Of a DNA stretch of 64,000 nucleotides, positions 15,913 through 24,640 are shown piece after piece. Made by a program: the position numbers and the translations under genes. Origin of the DNA: Nocardiopsis sp. N85 (lineage in GTDB: Bacteria; Actinomycetota; Actinomycetes; Streptosporangiales; Streptosporangiaceae); contig NZ_JARBUT010000006.1 of the NCBI RefSeq assembly GCF_028882275.1, positions 124,001-188,000 of the forward strand, read 5' to 3'. A model generated the notes under the pieces. The model was given only the letters and a program-made list of their open reading frames with translations. It was not told where the DNA came from and did not search any database. Numbering within the stretch: position 1 is the first letter of the stretch; the number at the start of each line of letters is the position of its first letter.

Positions 15913-15936
15913 GTCCGGATTCTAACTTCTACACAC

Positions 15937-15966
15937 TTGACGTATTCAATGCACACCTTCTAACCT
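15937..15966 (+). promoter_or_regulatory. Likely methyltransferase promoter with TetR operator
   Basis: TTGACG (15937-15942) and TAACCT (15961-15966) form a -35/-10 pair with an 18-base spacer. TTGA-CGTAT-TCAA (15937-15949) is a short inverted repeat covering the -35 box, a fitting place for the divergently encoded TetR protein. The repeat is only four bases per arm, so this is tentative. Confidence 0.4.
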
Positions 15967-16034
15967 CAATTTTGGCCGATAGCGCGGACGCACTGCTGAG
16001 CGTGCGGTCCGAACCCAGGGAAACGAGATTCACC

Positions 16035-17084
16035 ATGGCCCCAGAAGTGGCATCGGCCCCCTCGAACGAGCAGTCATCCGGCACGCTCTCCGCTCAGATG
16101 GCGGGGATGTTGTCGGGGTTCGCCGTCTCCCAGGCCCTCTACGTGGTCGCCAAGCTCGATCTCGCGGCGAAGCTGCTCGCGGGACCGCGGACCGCCGCCG
16201 AATTGGCGGAGGAGACCGGCGTGTTGGAGGACCCGCTGCGCCGGGTCCTGCACACCCTCAGCGGCGTCGGTGTGGTGACCCACCAGGCGAACGATCGTTT
16301 CGCCGTCACCGACCTGGGCGCCACCCTGGCCGAGGACACCCCCGGCTCCCTGCGCGGAACCGCGCTGCTGTGGATGGAGACCCACTACGAGGCGTTCGGG
16401 GAACTCCTCGGCACGCTACGCACCGGCCGAACCGGGTTCGCGCTGCGCCACGACCAGGAATTCGTCCCCTACCTGCGCGAACACCCCGAACACCTGCCCA
16501 GCCTGACCTCAGCGATGGCCGAGCTGAACGGGGGACCGCGTCAGGCCCTGCTGTCCGACTACCGGCTGCCGGAGGGCGAGGTCGTCGCGGACATCGGCGG
16601 CGCCGACGGTTCGGTGCTCGCAACCCTCCTGGCCGACGCGCCCCGGCGGCGCGGCGTCGTCATGGACCTGCCCGGGGTCGTCCCCGCCGCCACCGCCCGG
16701 ATGAGCGCGGCCGGACTGGCCGACCGGGTGAGTGTGGTCGGCGGCGACTTCTTCGCCGGGGTGCCCTCGGCCGACGTCTACCTGCTTTCCGCGGTCCTGC
16801 ACGACTGGTCCGACGAGGACTGCGCGCGGCTGCTCGCGCGCATCACGGAGGCGGCTCGACCGGGTGCCCGGCTCGTGGTGATCGAGTCGCTGCTGCCCTT
16901 GGGCGACGAGCCGCACCCGAGCAAGCCGAGCGATCTGATCATGTTGACGATGGCCGGCGGGCGGGAACGTACCGAGTCCGAGTACACGGCTCTTCTGGGC
17001 GCTGCCGGGTTCGTCGTCGACAGGACCGTCGTGGCCCCGGTCGGCGGTTACTGCGCCATCGAGGCGACCCTCAAGGCCGCTTGA
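16035..17084 (+). CDS. SAM-dependent O-methyltransferase (plant-type/antibiotic family)
   Basis: A 349-residue methyltransferase of the O-methyltransferase family 2. The N-terminal winged-helix dimerisation domain (about 15-100) is followed by the Rossmann domain: VVADIGGADGS (about 183-193) binds SAM, and LSAVLHDWSDEDC holds the probable catalytic base His256. Such enzymes methylate hydroxyl groups of polyketides, quinones or phenolics. I chose the ATG at 16035; a longer in-frame start at 15972 lacks family similarity. It is followed by an FMN reductase-like gene on the same strand and preceded by a TetR-controlled promoter. Confidence 0.9.
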   Translation: MAPEVASAPSNEQSSGTLSAQMAGMLSGFAVSQALYVVAKLDLAAKLLAGPRTAAELAEETGVLEDPLRRVLHTLSGVGVVTHQANDRFAVTDLGATLAEDTPGSLRGTALLWMETHYEAFGELLGTLRTGRTGFALRHDQEFVPYLREHPEHLPSLTSAMAELNGGPRQALLSDYRLPEGEVVADIGGADGSVLATLLADAPRRRGVVMDLPGVVPAATARMSAAGLADRVSVVGGDFFAGVPSADVYLLSAVLHDWSDEDCARLLARITEAARPGARLVVIESLLPLGDEPHPSKPSDLIMLTMAGGRERTESEYTALLGAAGFVVDRTVVAPVGGYCAIEATLKAA

Positions 17085-17218
17085 AGACCGCACACCGGGC
17101 CCTCCCCAAGTCGTCGGCCCGCCCCGTCCCGCCTTCTCTTCGCCGCCGACCAGCGAACCGAACGGACAACAGAACCGAATCGCCGGTCAGCACGACCGAA
17201 CCTCCGAAAGGACATCCC

Positions 17219-17944
17219 ATGACCGTACCCGTGAACGAGAAGCCCGACTTCAGAGGGCTGCGCGCGCTCTACATCAACTGCACCCTCAACCGGTCCCCGC
17301 AGCTCAGCCACACCCAGGGGGTGATCGACCGCAGCGCGGCGATCATGGAGGCGAACGGGGTCAGCGTGGACCGGTTCCGCGCCGTCGACCACGACATCGC
17401 CACCGGGGTCCGCCCGGACATGACCGAACACGGGTGGGAGACCGACGAGTGGCCCGCGCTGCTGGAGCGGGTCCTGGCCGCCGACATCCTGGTCATCGCC
17501 GGATCGATCTGGCTGGGCGACAACAGTTCGGTGACCCGTCGGGTGATCGAGCGACTCTACGGCTACTCCGGTGTGCTCAACGAGCAGGGGCAGTACGCCT
17601 ACTACGGGCGCGTGGGCGGCACCCTGCTCACCGGCAACGAGGACGGCCTCAAACACTGCGCGATGAGCATCCTCTTCAGCCTGCAGCACATCGGTTACAC
17701 GATCCCGCCCCAGGCCGACGCCGGTTGGATCGGTGAGGTCGGCCCCGGCCCGTCCTACCTGGACGAGGGCTCCGGCGGCCCGGAGAACGACTTCGCCAAC
17801 CGCAACATCAGCTTCATGACCTACAACCTGATGCACACGGCCGCGATGATCCGACGCGCCGGCGGCTTCCCGGCCTACGGCAACCAGCGCGCGGCCTGGG
17901 ACGCCGGCTGTAGTCCCGACAACGCCAACCCCGAACACCGCTGA
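17219..17944 (+). CDS. NADPH-dependent FMN reductase/flavodoxin-fold protein
   Basis: A 241-residue flavodoxin-fold oxidoreductase. Residues LRALYINCTLNRSPQLSHTQ bind the FMN phosphate, and ILVIAGSIWLGDNSSVTRRVIERL and GGTLLTGNEDGLKHCAMSIL follow the NADPH-dependent FMN reductase family. Related proteins reduce quinones, azo or nitro compounds, or supply reduced flavin. The ATG at 17219 has GAAAGGAC upstream. It lies 134 bases after the methyltransferase gene and may share its transcript; the pair suggests handling of a phenol or quinone. It is convergent with the MarR gene. Confidence 0.85.
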   Translation: MTVPVNEKPDFRGLRALYINCTLNRSPQLSHTQGVIDRSAAIMEANGVSVDRFRAVDHDIATGVRPDMTEHGWETDEWPALLERVLAADILVIAGSIWLGDNSSVTRRVIERLYGYSGVLNEQGQYAYYGRVGGTLLTGNEDGLKHCAMSILFSLQHIGYTIPPQADAGWIGEVGPGPSYLDEGSGGPENDFANRNISFMTYNLMHTAAMIRRAGGFPAYGNQRAAWDAGCSPDNANPEHR

Positions 17945-17994
17945 CCGTCGGGGAAGGCTGACGCGGATCCGTGCGAGGGGGCCGTGCCGCCGGC

Positions 17995-18462
17995 TCAGTC
18001 CGCCTGCTTCTCCATATGTTCGAGGACGCGATGGGAGAGTCGGGCGAACGTGATGAGCTGGTTCGGGGTCAGGGCATCGATGAACAGACGGCGGACGTGC
18101 CCGACGTGCACGGGCGCGGCCTCCTGGATCGCCTGGTAGCCGAGAGGAGTGGCGACGACGAACGCTCCGCGCGCGTCGTCGGGGCATTCCCTCTTGGTCA
18201 CGAGTCCGCGCTTCGCCATCCGCGTGACCTGGTGGGACATGCGGCTCTTCTCCCATTCGGCGAGTTTGGCCAGTTCCAGGAAGCGCATCTCCCCGTCCTT
18301 CGCCTCGGTGAGCCGGACGAGGACCATGTAGTCCGCGGCGGACAGTCCGGAGTCGGAGCGAACGAGGCGGGACAGCCTTCCGATGAGTGCTTCCTGCATG
18401 CGGATGAAGTTTTCCCAGGCCCTCTGTTCGTCCGGGCTGAGCCAGCGTGGTTCCTCACTCAT
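17995..18462 (-). CDS. MarR family transcriptional regulator
   Basis: A 155-residue MarR-type winged-helix protein: LSAADYMVLVRLTEAKDGEM, then the recognition region LAKLAEWEKSRMSHQVTRMA and the wing KRGLVTKRECPDDARGAF. The single Cys in the wing region could sense oxidation, but that is inference. The ATG at 18462 has no clear ribosome site. Operator copy 9 lies only 20 bases upstream, where it would block its own promoter, so it is the best candidate for the protein that binds all nine GWTGA-N4-TCAWC sites. MarR proteins usually release DNA on binding phenolics or on thiol oxidation. Confidence 0.88.
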   Translation of the reverse strand: MSEEPRWLSPDEQRAWENFIRMQEALIGRLSRLVRSDSGLSAADYMVLVRLTEAKDGEMRFLELAKLAEWEKSRMSHQVTRMAKRGLVTKRECPDDARGAFVVATPLGYQAIQEAAPVHVGHVRRLFIDALTPNQLITFARLSHRVLEHMEKQAD

Positions 18463-18482
18463 GGGAGCAGTCTACAGAGTTC

Positions 18483-18496
18483 GTTGACACTTCATC
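18483..18496. promoter_or_regulatory. Operator copy 9, in front of the MarR gene
   Basis: GTTGACACTTCATC fits GWTGA-N4-TCAWC and lies 20 bases upstream of the MarR start, consistent with autoregulation. Confidence 0.68.
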
Positions 18497-18573
18497 GAAA
18501 TGAGCCCACATGACGACGACGATGAACCCCGGCCGCCGGGGGTCCGTGGATCGCAACTCCGAGGAGTCATACG

Positions 18574-19335
18574 ATGCTCAGCAGTGAACTCGCCGAACTG
18601 GCCGGTGTCACCGTCCGCACGCTGCGCCACTACCACCAGATCGGTTTGCTGCCCGAACCACCGCGTTCGGCCGGGGGCTACCGGCGCTACGACGTGGGCG
18701 ACCTCGTGCGGCTCCTACGGATCGCGAGGCTGACCGCGCTGGGCATCCCCCTGTCCGCGCTGCCGACGGTGCTCGACGACCCCACCGCCGCAGAGGAACT
18801 GCTGGACGAACTCGACCGCCAGGCGGCCGCCGAGATCGAACGGCTCAAGACCCGTAGGGCGGACATCGCCGCCCTGCGCAGCAGTGGCTCCCCGCCCGAC
18901 CTGCCCCCGGAACTGTCGGTGTGGCGTTCGCCCCCTGGGGCCGGGGTGCCCGAGGACATGGCCCGGCTCGAACACGAACAGCTCGTCCTGCTCGGACACG
19001 TCCTCGGCCGGGAGGGAACAGTGGGCCTCACCGCCCGGCTCGGCGCGGTGGGCAGGGAGATGATCGCCCGGTTCGAGCCGCTGACCACACGCTTCTACGC
19101 CCTCGGCCCCGACACCACGGAGGAGGAGGCCGAGTCGTTGATGGACGATTGGCTCGCCGCGCTCGAACCGGTCGCGGCTCGACTGGTGGGTGTGTCCGAC
19201 CCCGGTCCGAAGGTCTCGGCCCTGCTGGACGAACTGAACGAGCAGGCCCTCAAACCCGTCCAGCACCGGGTACTGCGCCGTATCCAGGAGCGGTTGGCCC
19301 TCGTGCGGCGGCGGAACGGAACCGAGCAGGGCTGA
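18574..19335 (+). CDS. MerR family transcriptional regulator
   Basis: A 253-residue MerR-type regulator. The N-terminal domain is standard: LAGVTVRTLRHYHQIGLLP (about residues 9-27), GGYRRYDVGDLVRLLRIARL, then a coiled coil from about 75 to 105. The C-terminal 140 residues are helical with no metal-site cysteines, so a drug-type or unknown ligand is more likely than a metal. The ATG follows GAGGAG at 7 bases. The next gene is an MFS exporter whose promoter has a dyad in a long spacer, the usual MerR target. Confidence 0.88.
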   Translation: MLSSELAELAGVTVRTLRHYHQIGLLPEPPRSAGGYRRYDVGDLVRLLRIARLTALGIPLSALPTVLDDPTAAEELLDELDRQAAAEIERLKTRRADIAALRSSGSPPDLPPELSVWRSPPGAGVPEDMARLEHEQLVLLGHVLGREGTVGLTARLGAVGREMIARFEPLTTRFYALGPDTTEEEAESLMDDWLAALEPVAARLVGVSDPGPKVSALLDELNEQALKPVQHRVLRRIQERLALVRRRNGTEQG

Positions 19336-19471
19336 CCGGTCCAGGGGCGGGGCGGGCCCGTGCGAACCTCGGCCGGGGGCCACGAACCGCCTCCCGGGCC
19401 GGGTACCGGCCCGTACCTCGCATGTCCCGAACCCGTCGACCCCTCTGTGGCGGAGGTCATGACGGGCGCCA

Positions 19472-19502
19472 TTGACTCCGACGCGACGTCGGAGTTTCTA
19501 CT
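19472..19502 (+). promoter_or_regulatory. MerR-type promoter of the MFS exporter
   Basis: TTGACT (19472-19477) and TCTACT (19497-19502) form a promoter with a 19-base spacer, longer than optimal, as in MerR-activated promoters. The spacer contains the dyad ACTCCGAC-GCGAC-GTCGGAGT (19475-19495). The regulator gene lies just upstream. Confidence 0.6.
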
Positions 19503-19540
19503 GGGCGCTGTCCGAACAGACCAACGCTCAGGGGCCCACC

Positions 19541-21106
19541 ATGACCAGCCCTCCCAAGGCCACGACCAGGACCTGGATCGGCCTCGCCGTTCTCGTCCTG
19601 CCACTGCTGCTCATCACCATCGACGGAACCGTCCTGATCATGGCCCTGCCCGCCATCTCGGCGGAGCTGAGCCCCACGGGCACCGAGCAGTTGTGGATGA
19701 TCGACATCTACTCGCTCGTCCTCGCCGGTCTGCTCGTGGCGATGGCGACCGTCGGAGACCGGTTCGGCAGGCGGCGGAACCTGCTCATCGGCGCGGTCCT
19801 CTTCACCATGGCATCCGTACTCGGCGCGCTGGCCACGGCGCCCTGGATGCTGATCGGCGCTCGTGCGCTCCTGGGTGTGGGCGGTGCGTTCATGATGCCC
19901 TCGACGCTGTCCCTGGTCCGCAACATGTTCCTCGACCGTCAGCAGCGCCGTTACGCGATGGCGGTGTGGGGTGCGATGGCCTCCGTCGGCGCGGCCGCCG
20001 GACCGATCGTCGGCGGCTGGATCATCGAGACCTTCAGCTGGCAGGCCGCGTTCCTGATGAACATCCCCGTGATGGTGGTCCTGCTCATCCTGGGTCCGGC
20101 TCTGCTTCCCGAGAGCCGCAACCCCGATCTGCACAGGATCGACCTGCCCAGCGTCCTGCTCTCCTTCGTCGGACTGATCGGCGTTGTGTACGGCATCAAG
20201 ACGCTCACCGGAGACGAGGGGCCGGCCCTGGGCGTCGCCGCCGTGGTCATCGGGCTGATCGCGATCGGCCTGTTCGTTCGCAGGCAGCTCGTGCTTCCCA
20301 CCCCGCTCATGGACGTCCGGTTGTTCAAGATCCGGTACTTCCGCGGGGCCGTCGTCACGGACGTCCTGTCCATCTTCGCCATGGTCGGAGCCTTGGTGGC
20401 GCTCGTCCAGTTCCTCCAGCTCGTGCTCGGTCTCAGCCCGTTGCAGGCATCCGTCTGGCTCATGCCCCAGGCGCTCATGGCGGCCACCGCGGCCTTCGTC
20501 GCGGCCGCACTGGTCAAGCGCTTCCTCCCCGCCTACGTGATCGCCCTCGGGCTCACGATCGCGGTGTCCGGGTTCGTGTTGACCGCCTTCCTGACCCCTG
20601 CGTCGAGCCCCGTGCTGGTCGGTGCCTCACTGGTACTGGTCTCGCTGGGCGCGGGCATGGGTCTGACCCTGAGCAACGACATCATCATGAGTTCCGTCAA
20701 GCCCGAGCGCGCCGGACAGGCCGCCGCGACCTCCGAGACCGCCTACGAGATCGGGATGACCTTGGGCACCGCGGTCCTGGGCGGGGTTCTCGTCTCCTGG
20801 TACACCCGGACCGTCCTTGCCGGAAGCCACGCCATGGACCTCACGGCGGGCCTCACCGAGCGGGTGTCCTCGACCCTCGCGGAGGCCCTTCTCGTCGCCG
20901 CCGAACTCGGGGGTGACAGCGGAGCCGCCATTGTGGAGCTCTCCCGAAGCGCCTTCACCGAAGCGATCACCGTGACCGGTCTCGCCGGCGCCGGCGTGAT
21001 GGCCTTCGCCGCGATCTGGTCCCTGGTCACGCTGAGGGGTGCGTCGGCGCACCAGGACCTCGCGGCCGAACACGAGCGCGAGGACCGGCTCGAACACGAG
21101 CACTGA
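19541..21106 (+). CDS. MFS drug exporter, 14-TM DHA2 family (QacA/SmvA-like)
   Basis: A 521-residue transporter with about 14 membrane segments, typical of proton-driven multidrug exporters. Visible marks are LLLITIDGTVLIMALPAISA in the first segment (the TM1 Asp), GDRFGRRRNLL in loop 2-3 and WGAMASVGAAAGPIVGGWI for motif C. The ATG at 19541 was chosen because the membrane domain begins soon after it; an earlier in-frame ATG at 19472 lies on the promoter. It is probably activated by the MerR protein. The C-terminus is acidic and hydrophilic. Confidence 0.9.
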   Translation: MTSPPKATTRTWIGLAVLVLPLLLITIDGTVLIMALPAISAELSPTGTEQLWMIDIYSLVLAGLLVAMATVGDRFGRRRNLLIGAVLFTMASVLGALATAPWMLIGARALLGVGGAFMMPSTLSLVRNMFLDRQQRRYAMAVWGAMASVGAAAGPIVGGWIIETFSWQAAFLMNIPVMVVLLILGPALLPESRNPDLHRIDLPSVLLSFVGLIGVVYGIKTLTGDEGPALGVAAVVIGLIAIGLFVRRQLVLPTPLMDVRLFKIRYFRGAVVTDVLSIFAMVGALVALVQFLQLVLGLSPLQASVWLMPQALMAATAAFVAAALVKRFLPAYVIALGLTIAVSGFVLTAFLTPASSPVLVGASLVLVSLGAGMGLTLSNDIIMSSVKPERAGQAAATSETAYEIGMTLGTAVLGGVLVSWYTRTVLAGSHAMDLTAGLTERVSSTLAEALLVAAELGGDSGAAIVELSRSAFTEAITVTGLAGAGVMAFAAIWSLVTLRGASAHQDLAAEHEREDRLEHEH

Positions 21107-21135
21107 CCCGCGACCGCCCGGCCCTGCCCGTTCAC

Positions 21136-21460
21136 CCACCCTGCCGGTCGGTGTCGAGCAGGACGACCTGCTCGACACCGTGGACCGGGCCGTCGCCCAG
21201 GGCTGCACCGACCCCGACCGCGTCGGTATCCACGGCTCCTCCTACGGCGGCTACGCAACCCTGGTGGGGGCCGCCTTCACCCCGGACCGGTTCGCCGCGG
21301 CTGTCGGCCACACCGGCAGGTCCGGCCCGGTCGACCCGACCGAGGGGATCGTCCCGTTCGCCCTCAGCGGTCTCGTGAACGACTACCTGCGCTACTTCGG
21401 CGGACGGTCCTCGACCACCTCCCGCCCCACCCGCCACCTTCACCGACGACGCCCGCGGCC
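21136..21460 (+). pseudogene. S9 peptidase catalytic-domain fragment
   Basis: The frame reads DDLLDTVDRAVAQGCTDPDR, then VGIHGSSYGGYATLVGAAFT and PDRFAAAV, which closely matches the catalytic segment of the intact S9 peptidase at 10983-12869. It includes the serine motif and a weak match to the following helix (SGLVNDYLRYFGG). There is no propeller, start or His region, and the frame then turns to Arg/Pro-rich noise. It is a decayed paralogue. Confidence 0.72.
21149..21180. terminator. Perfect 14-bp stem-loop after the MFS exporter
   Basis: CGGTGTCGAGCAGG (21149-21162) pairs with CCTGCTCGACACCG (21167-21180) around an ACGA loop. It lies 43 bases past the MFS stop and inside the S9 remnant, so it could serve as the exporter's terminator. 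Confidence 0.5.
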
Positions 21461-21734
21461 TGCCGGCGGACGTGGACCGCACGAACTCCCGGCAGCTCGC
21501 CGAACACGCCCTGGCCGCAGAGCGGTCCGTCACGCGTGCTCGGCCGGCGGGAGGGGCAGGGGTGGGGCCGGCACCGCGCCACAGCAGGATCGTGACCGCT
21601 TCCGGCCAGCTCGGGTCATTGATGACTTTTGACCGTTTCGTTGTCCGCGGGACGGTGCTTACGGTGGCCGGGCCGATGCACACCCCGGCGTCGCCCCCGC
21701 GGCCCCGGCCGGAGAAGCAAAGGAACACCCCCCC

Positions 21735-23405
21735 GTGCGCACAGCACCCGTCCTCACCTGCGCCGGCACCCTGGCGCTCGCCCTGACCTCATCCCTGGCG
21801 GTGGCCGCCCCGGCCGCCGCCGACGACCCCCTCCGGGCCTTCCACGAGCAGGAGGTCGTCTGGTCCCCCTGCGAGGAGCACCTCCTACGCGACGTGGAAT
21901 GCGCCTGGATCGACGTCCCTCTGGACTACGCGGACCCCGGAGGCGAGCGCGCCTCCATCGCCATCAGCCGCAACCGCGCCTCGGACCCCGAACGACGCCG
22001 TGGCATCCTGCTCACCAACCCCGGCGGCCCCGGCGGCACCGGCCGCCAGATGGCCGTCGGCGACCGCCCCGACCACGGTTTCTCCTCCCTGGGAGCGCAG
22101 CGCGTCGCCGAGGTCTACGACGTGATCGGGATGGACCCGCGCGGCAGCGGCGCCTCCACCCCCTACCTGGACTGCGGCGCGCACTACCCGGTCACGGACC
22201 CCCGGCCCGCCGACGACGCGCTCTCCGGCCACACCCGCGCGGTGATCGCCGCCCAGCGTGCCTGTGAGAGCGCCCACGGCGGCCTGATCCCGCACATGAC
22301 CACCGAGAGCACCGCCCGGGACATGGACGTGATCCGCGCCGCCTTGGGCGAGGAGCAGATCTCCTACCTCGGACGCTCCTACGGCACCTACCTCGGTGCC
22401 GTGTACGGCAGCCTGTTCCCCCAGCGCCTGGACCGCAGCGTCCTGGACGCCGCCGTTCCACCGGAGGGCATGTGGCGCGACGTGTTCACGCTCCAGAGCG
22501 AGGGGGACCGGGCCAACGTGGAGCGCTATACCGCCTGGGTGGCCGAGCACGACGACGTCTACGGTCTGGGGTCGACCCCCGAGGAAGTGCTGGCCGTCTT
22601 CGAGGAGACCCGCGCACGGCTGGTGGACCGCCCCCGCTACGACCAGTGGCCGGACGATCCGGAACCGTGGATCTTCACGGCGGACCACTTCGACTCACAA
22701 GTGGGTTATGGGGCACGTTTCCAGGAGGACTGGGGCCCCTCGACCGCCGTCCTCTGGTACATCGTCAACGACCTGCCCTACCCCGAAGTGGAGTGGCCGG
22801 AAGAGCCCGAGTGGCCGGAGGAACCCGAGTGGCCCGACCCCGGGATCGACTACGACAACGTGTCCCTCATGATGGCCGTGCTCTGCGAGGCCGAATGGCC
22901 CACACGCCTGTCGGACTACTACGCCGACGTCCGGGAAGTCCGTGAGCGCAGCCCCTACGGCGTCGGGGCGATCTGGCATGTGCCCCAGCCCTGCACCTTC
23001 GCCTCGCACACACCCGCCCCACTGGTGGAGCTGGAACGCGAAGGCTACCCGCGCGGCCTGGTCATCGGAGGCGAGTACGACGCCAACACCGTCTACGAGG
23101 GGGCGGAGCGCATGGCCGACCGGCTGGACAACGCGTTGATCACCGTCACCGACGAGGGGGATCACACCTTCTACGGGCGCGAGGGGATGGACTGCGTGAC
23201 GGCGGCGGTGGACGCCTACCTGGTGGACGGCGTCCCGCCCAGGGACACCCGGTGCGCCGGGCGCCCCCGCTCCGAGGACCCCCTCGACCCGCAGGAGGAG
23301 ATGGGAGGTGCGGCCCGGGTCCTGGACGCCGGCCCACTCCGTGACCCGCTGTGGGCCGGCCCCATCTCCTTCGGGGGCTCGGACGGGGGCCACCGCTTCC
23401 CGTAG
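21735..23405 (+). CDS. Secreted alpha/beta-hydrolase (tripeptidyl aminopeptidase family)
   Basis: A 556-residue secreted serine hydrolase like the Streptomyces tripeptidyl aminopeptidases, which trim N-terminal peptides outside the cell. A signal peptide (residues 1-29, ending AAPAAADD) follows a GTG start with AAAGGA upstream. The oxyanion segment is LLTNPGGPGGTG; the triad is Ser215 (LGRSYGTYLG), Asp449 (GGEYDANTV) and His477 (EGDHTFYG). A C-terminal TAP-like domain includes paired Cys residues. Unusual is the insertion at residues 353-368, made of repeated EWPEEP units, between the lid and the core. It is probably monocistronic. Confidence 0.9.
   Translation: MRTAPVLTCAGTLALALTSSLAVAAPAAADDPLRAFHEQEVVWSPCEEHLLRDVECAWIDVPLDYADPGGERASIAISRNRASDPERRRGILLTNPGGPGGTGRQMAVGDRPDHGFSSLGAQRVAEVYDVIGMDPRGSGASTPYLDCGAHYPVTDPRPADDALSGHTRAVIAAQRACESAHGGLIPHMTTESTARDMDVIRAALGEEQISYLGRSYGTYLGAVYGSLFPQRLDRSVLDAAVPPEGMWRDVFTLQSEGDRANVERYTAWVAEHDDVYGLGSTPEEVLAVFEETRARLVDRPRYDQWPDDPEPWIFTADHFDSQVGYGARFQEDWGPSTAVLWYIVNDLPYPEVEWPEEPEWPEEPEWPDPGIDYDNVSLMMAVLCEAEWPTRLSDYYADVREVRERSPYGVGAIWHVPQPCTFASHTPAPLVELEREGYPRGLVIGGEYDANTVYEGAERMADRLDNALITVTDEGDHTFYGREGMDCVTAAVDAYLVDGVPPRDTRCAGRPRSEDPLDPQEEMGGAARVLDAGPLRDPLWAGPISFGGSDGGHRFP
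22791..22840 (+). repeat. 18-bp tandem repeat coding EWPEEP units
   Basis: GAGTGGCCGGAAGAGCCC, GAGTGGCCGGAGGAACCC and a partial GAGTGGCCCGACCCC follow one another, adding an acidic Trp/Pro repeat to the hydrolase. Confidence 0.75.
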
Positions 23406-23539
23406 CGATCCTCATCGCCCCGGGCTCTCCGTCTCCGACGGACTCCGGCGGTCGGACCGATGCCGAACCGGCCGCTGCGTCAACAGCCGGAGGCGCGCAC
23501 CCGGAGGCCGATACGACCGGAACCGTTGTTCACTGCCGA

Positions 23540-23712
23540 GGTGATGCCGCCGACAGCGCTGCGCGCGGATGGGACCCGCGAGGACGCCCGCGCCGACCTG
23601 ATGCGCGCCCGCCACCGCCTTTCCGAACTCCTCCTGCGCCGAGGCCTGCTCCGGGAAGGCGCGAACACCTGGACCAGGGCCCACCACGACCGGATCAGCC
23701 GCCACCCCCGCA
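23540..23712 (+). pseudogene. IS110-family transposase remnant
   Basis: The frame reads ALRADGTREDARADLMRARH, then RLSELLLRRGLLREG and NTWTRAHHDRISRH. This follows the middle of IS110-type transposases (RAREDxRxDLMRARHRLSKLLLRxG...WTxAH). The N-terminal DEDD part and C-terminal serine part are missing. The rest of the gap 23406-24640 holds no gene I can support; it ends in an A+T-richer stretch (24210-24245). Confidence 0.6.
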
Positions 23713-24640
23713 CCGATGCGCTTGCGCACCTCTTCCAGGGGTGGAAGCGGCTTTCGGGTCCGCCACGGGGCGCGCGGATGGGCCCCGCGACCCTCGCCGG
23801 CCCACTGCCCCGAGAAGGAGGAACGACACCGTGGGAAACGACCTCAAGGGCCGCGCGACCGACCGTCCGCGCGGCCTCGAACAGACCGGCCGGGACACCG
23901 CCCACGGCCGGTGCGCCCCCACCGCCACCGTCGGGCACAACGACGGCGTGGGCGCGCGGACCATCGCGGACGACATCGCCTCCATGGCGGAGCGGTCCCC
24001 CGCCCGCGCCTCGACGCGGTGGTACCTCACCCGTACCGAGGAGTGCGCGCTTCGTCCCGGAGGAGGACGGCGCACCCTGATCCGTCCAGCGCACGCGGGA
24101 CGGGCCCGGGGCGGGGCGCCGGAACGCCGCGTCCCCCGGGTGTTCCGTGGCCCCGCGTTACCTCTGGTGAGGGGCGGAACACCTTGACGGCACCTGGACC
24201 ATCTCCCTAAAATCAACCGAACCACAAGCAAACACAAGCATTACAACATCGGGATGGCACAGGAGAGCCCGGAGATCCGCGGCGTGCCACCTCGGGATGC
24301 GTGGTTCTCCTCTCCGCTCCACTCCTCGGTTTCCCCCTGCTCCGGAGAGGCCGCCCCGCTGCACCCGCCGGTGTCCCCGGCACCGCGGCGGGGCGCCCGA
24401 ACCGGCCCGCGGCGGACCACCCGGCGGTTCCGGTTCCCCCGTGCGCCGCGTGGCCCCGCCCGGTCGGCGCCCCCATGCCGCCGTTCTCCCCTCGTCCCGG
24501 CGGGTGGGCGGCGCCGATCACGCTCCGGCGCCCCGCCGCACCGGCCCGGGACCCGACGGGTCCCCCGCCGTGCGCGCGACCGCCCCGCCTCGCGGCCCCA
24601 GGCCGCCCCGGGCCCCGACACGCCGTCCCCTGGAGAGACC

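Noticed and set aside
23820-24180. Frame reading GNDLKGRATDRPRGLEQTG considered as a CsbD-like stress protein
   Set aside because: Only a few residues resemble the family and the frame continues without its helical pattern; no reliable start.
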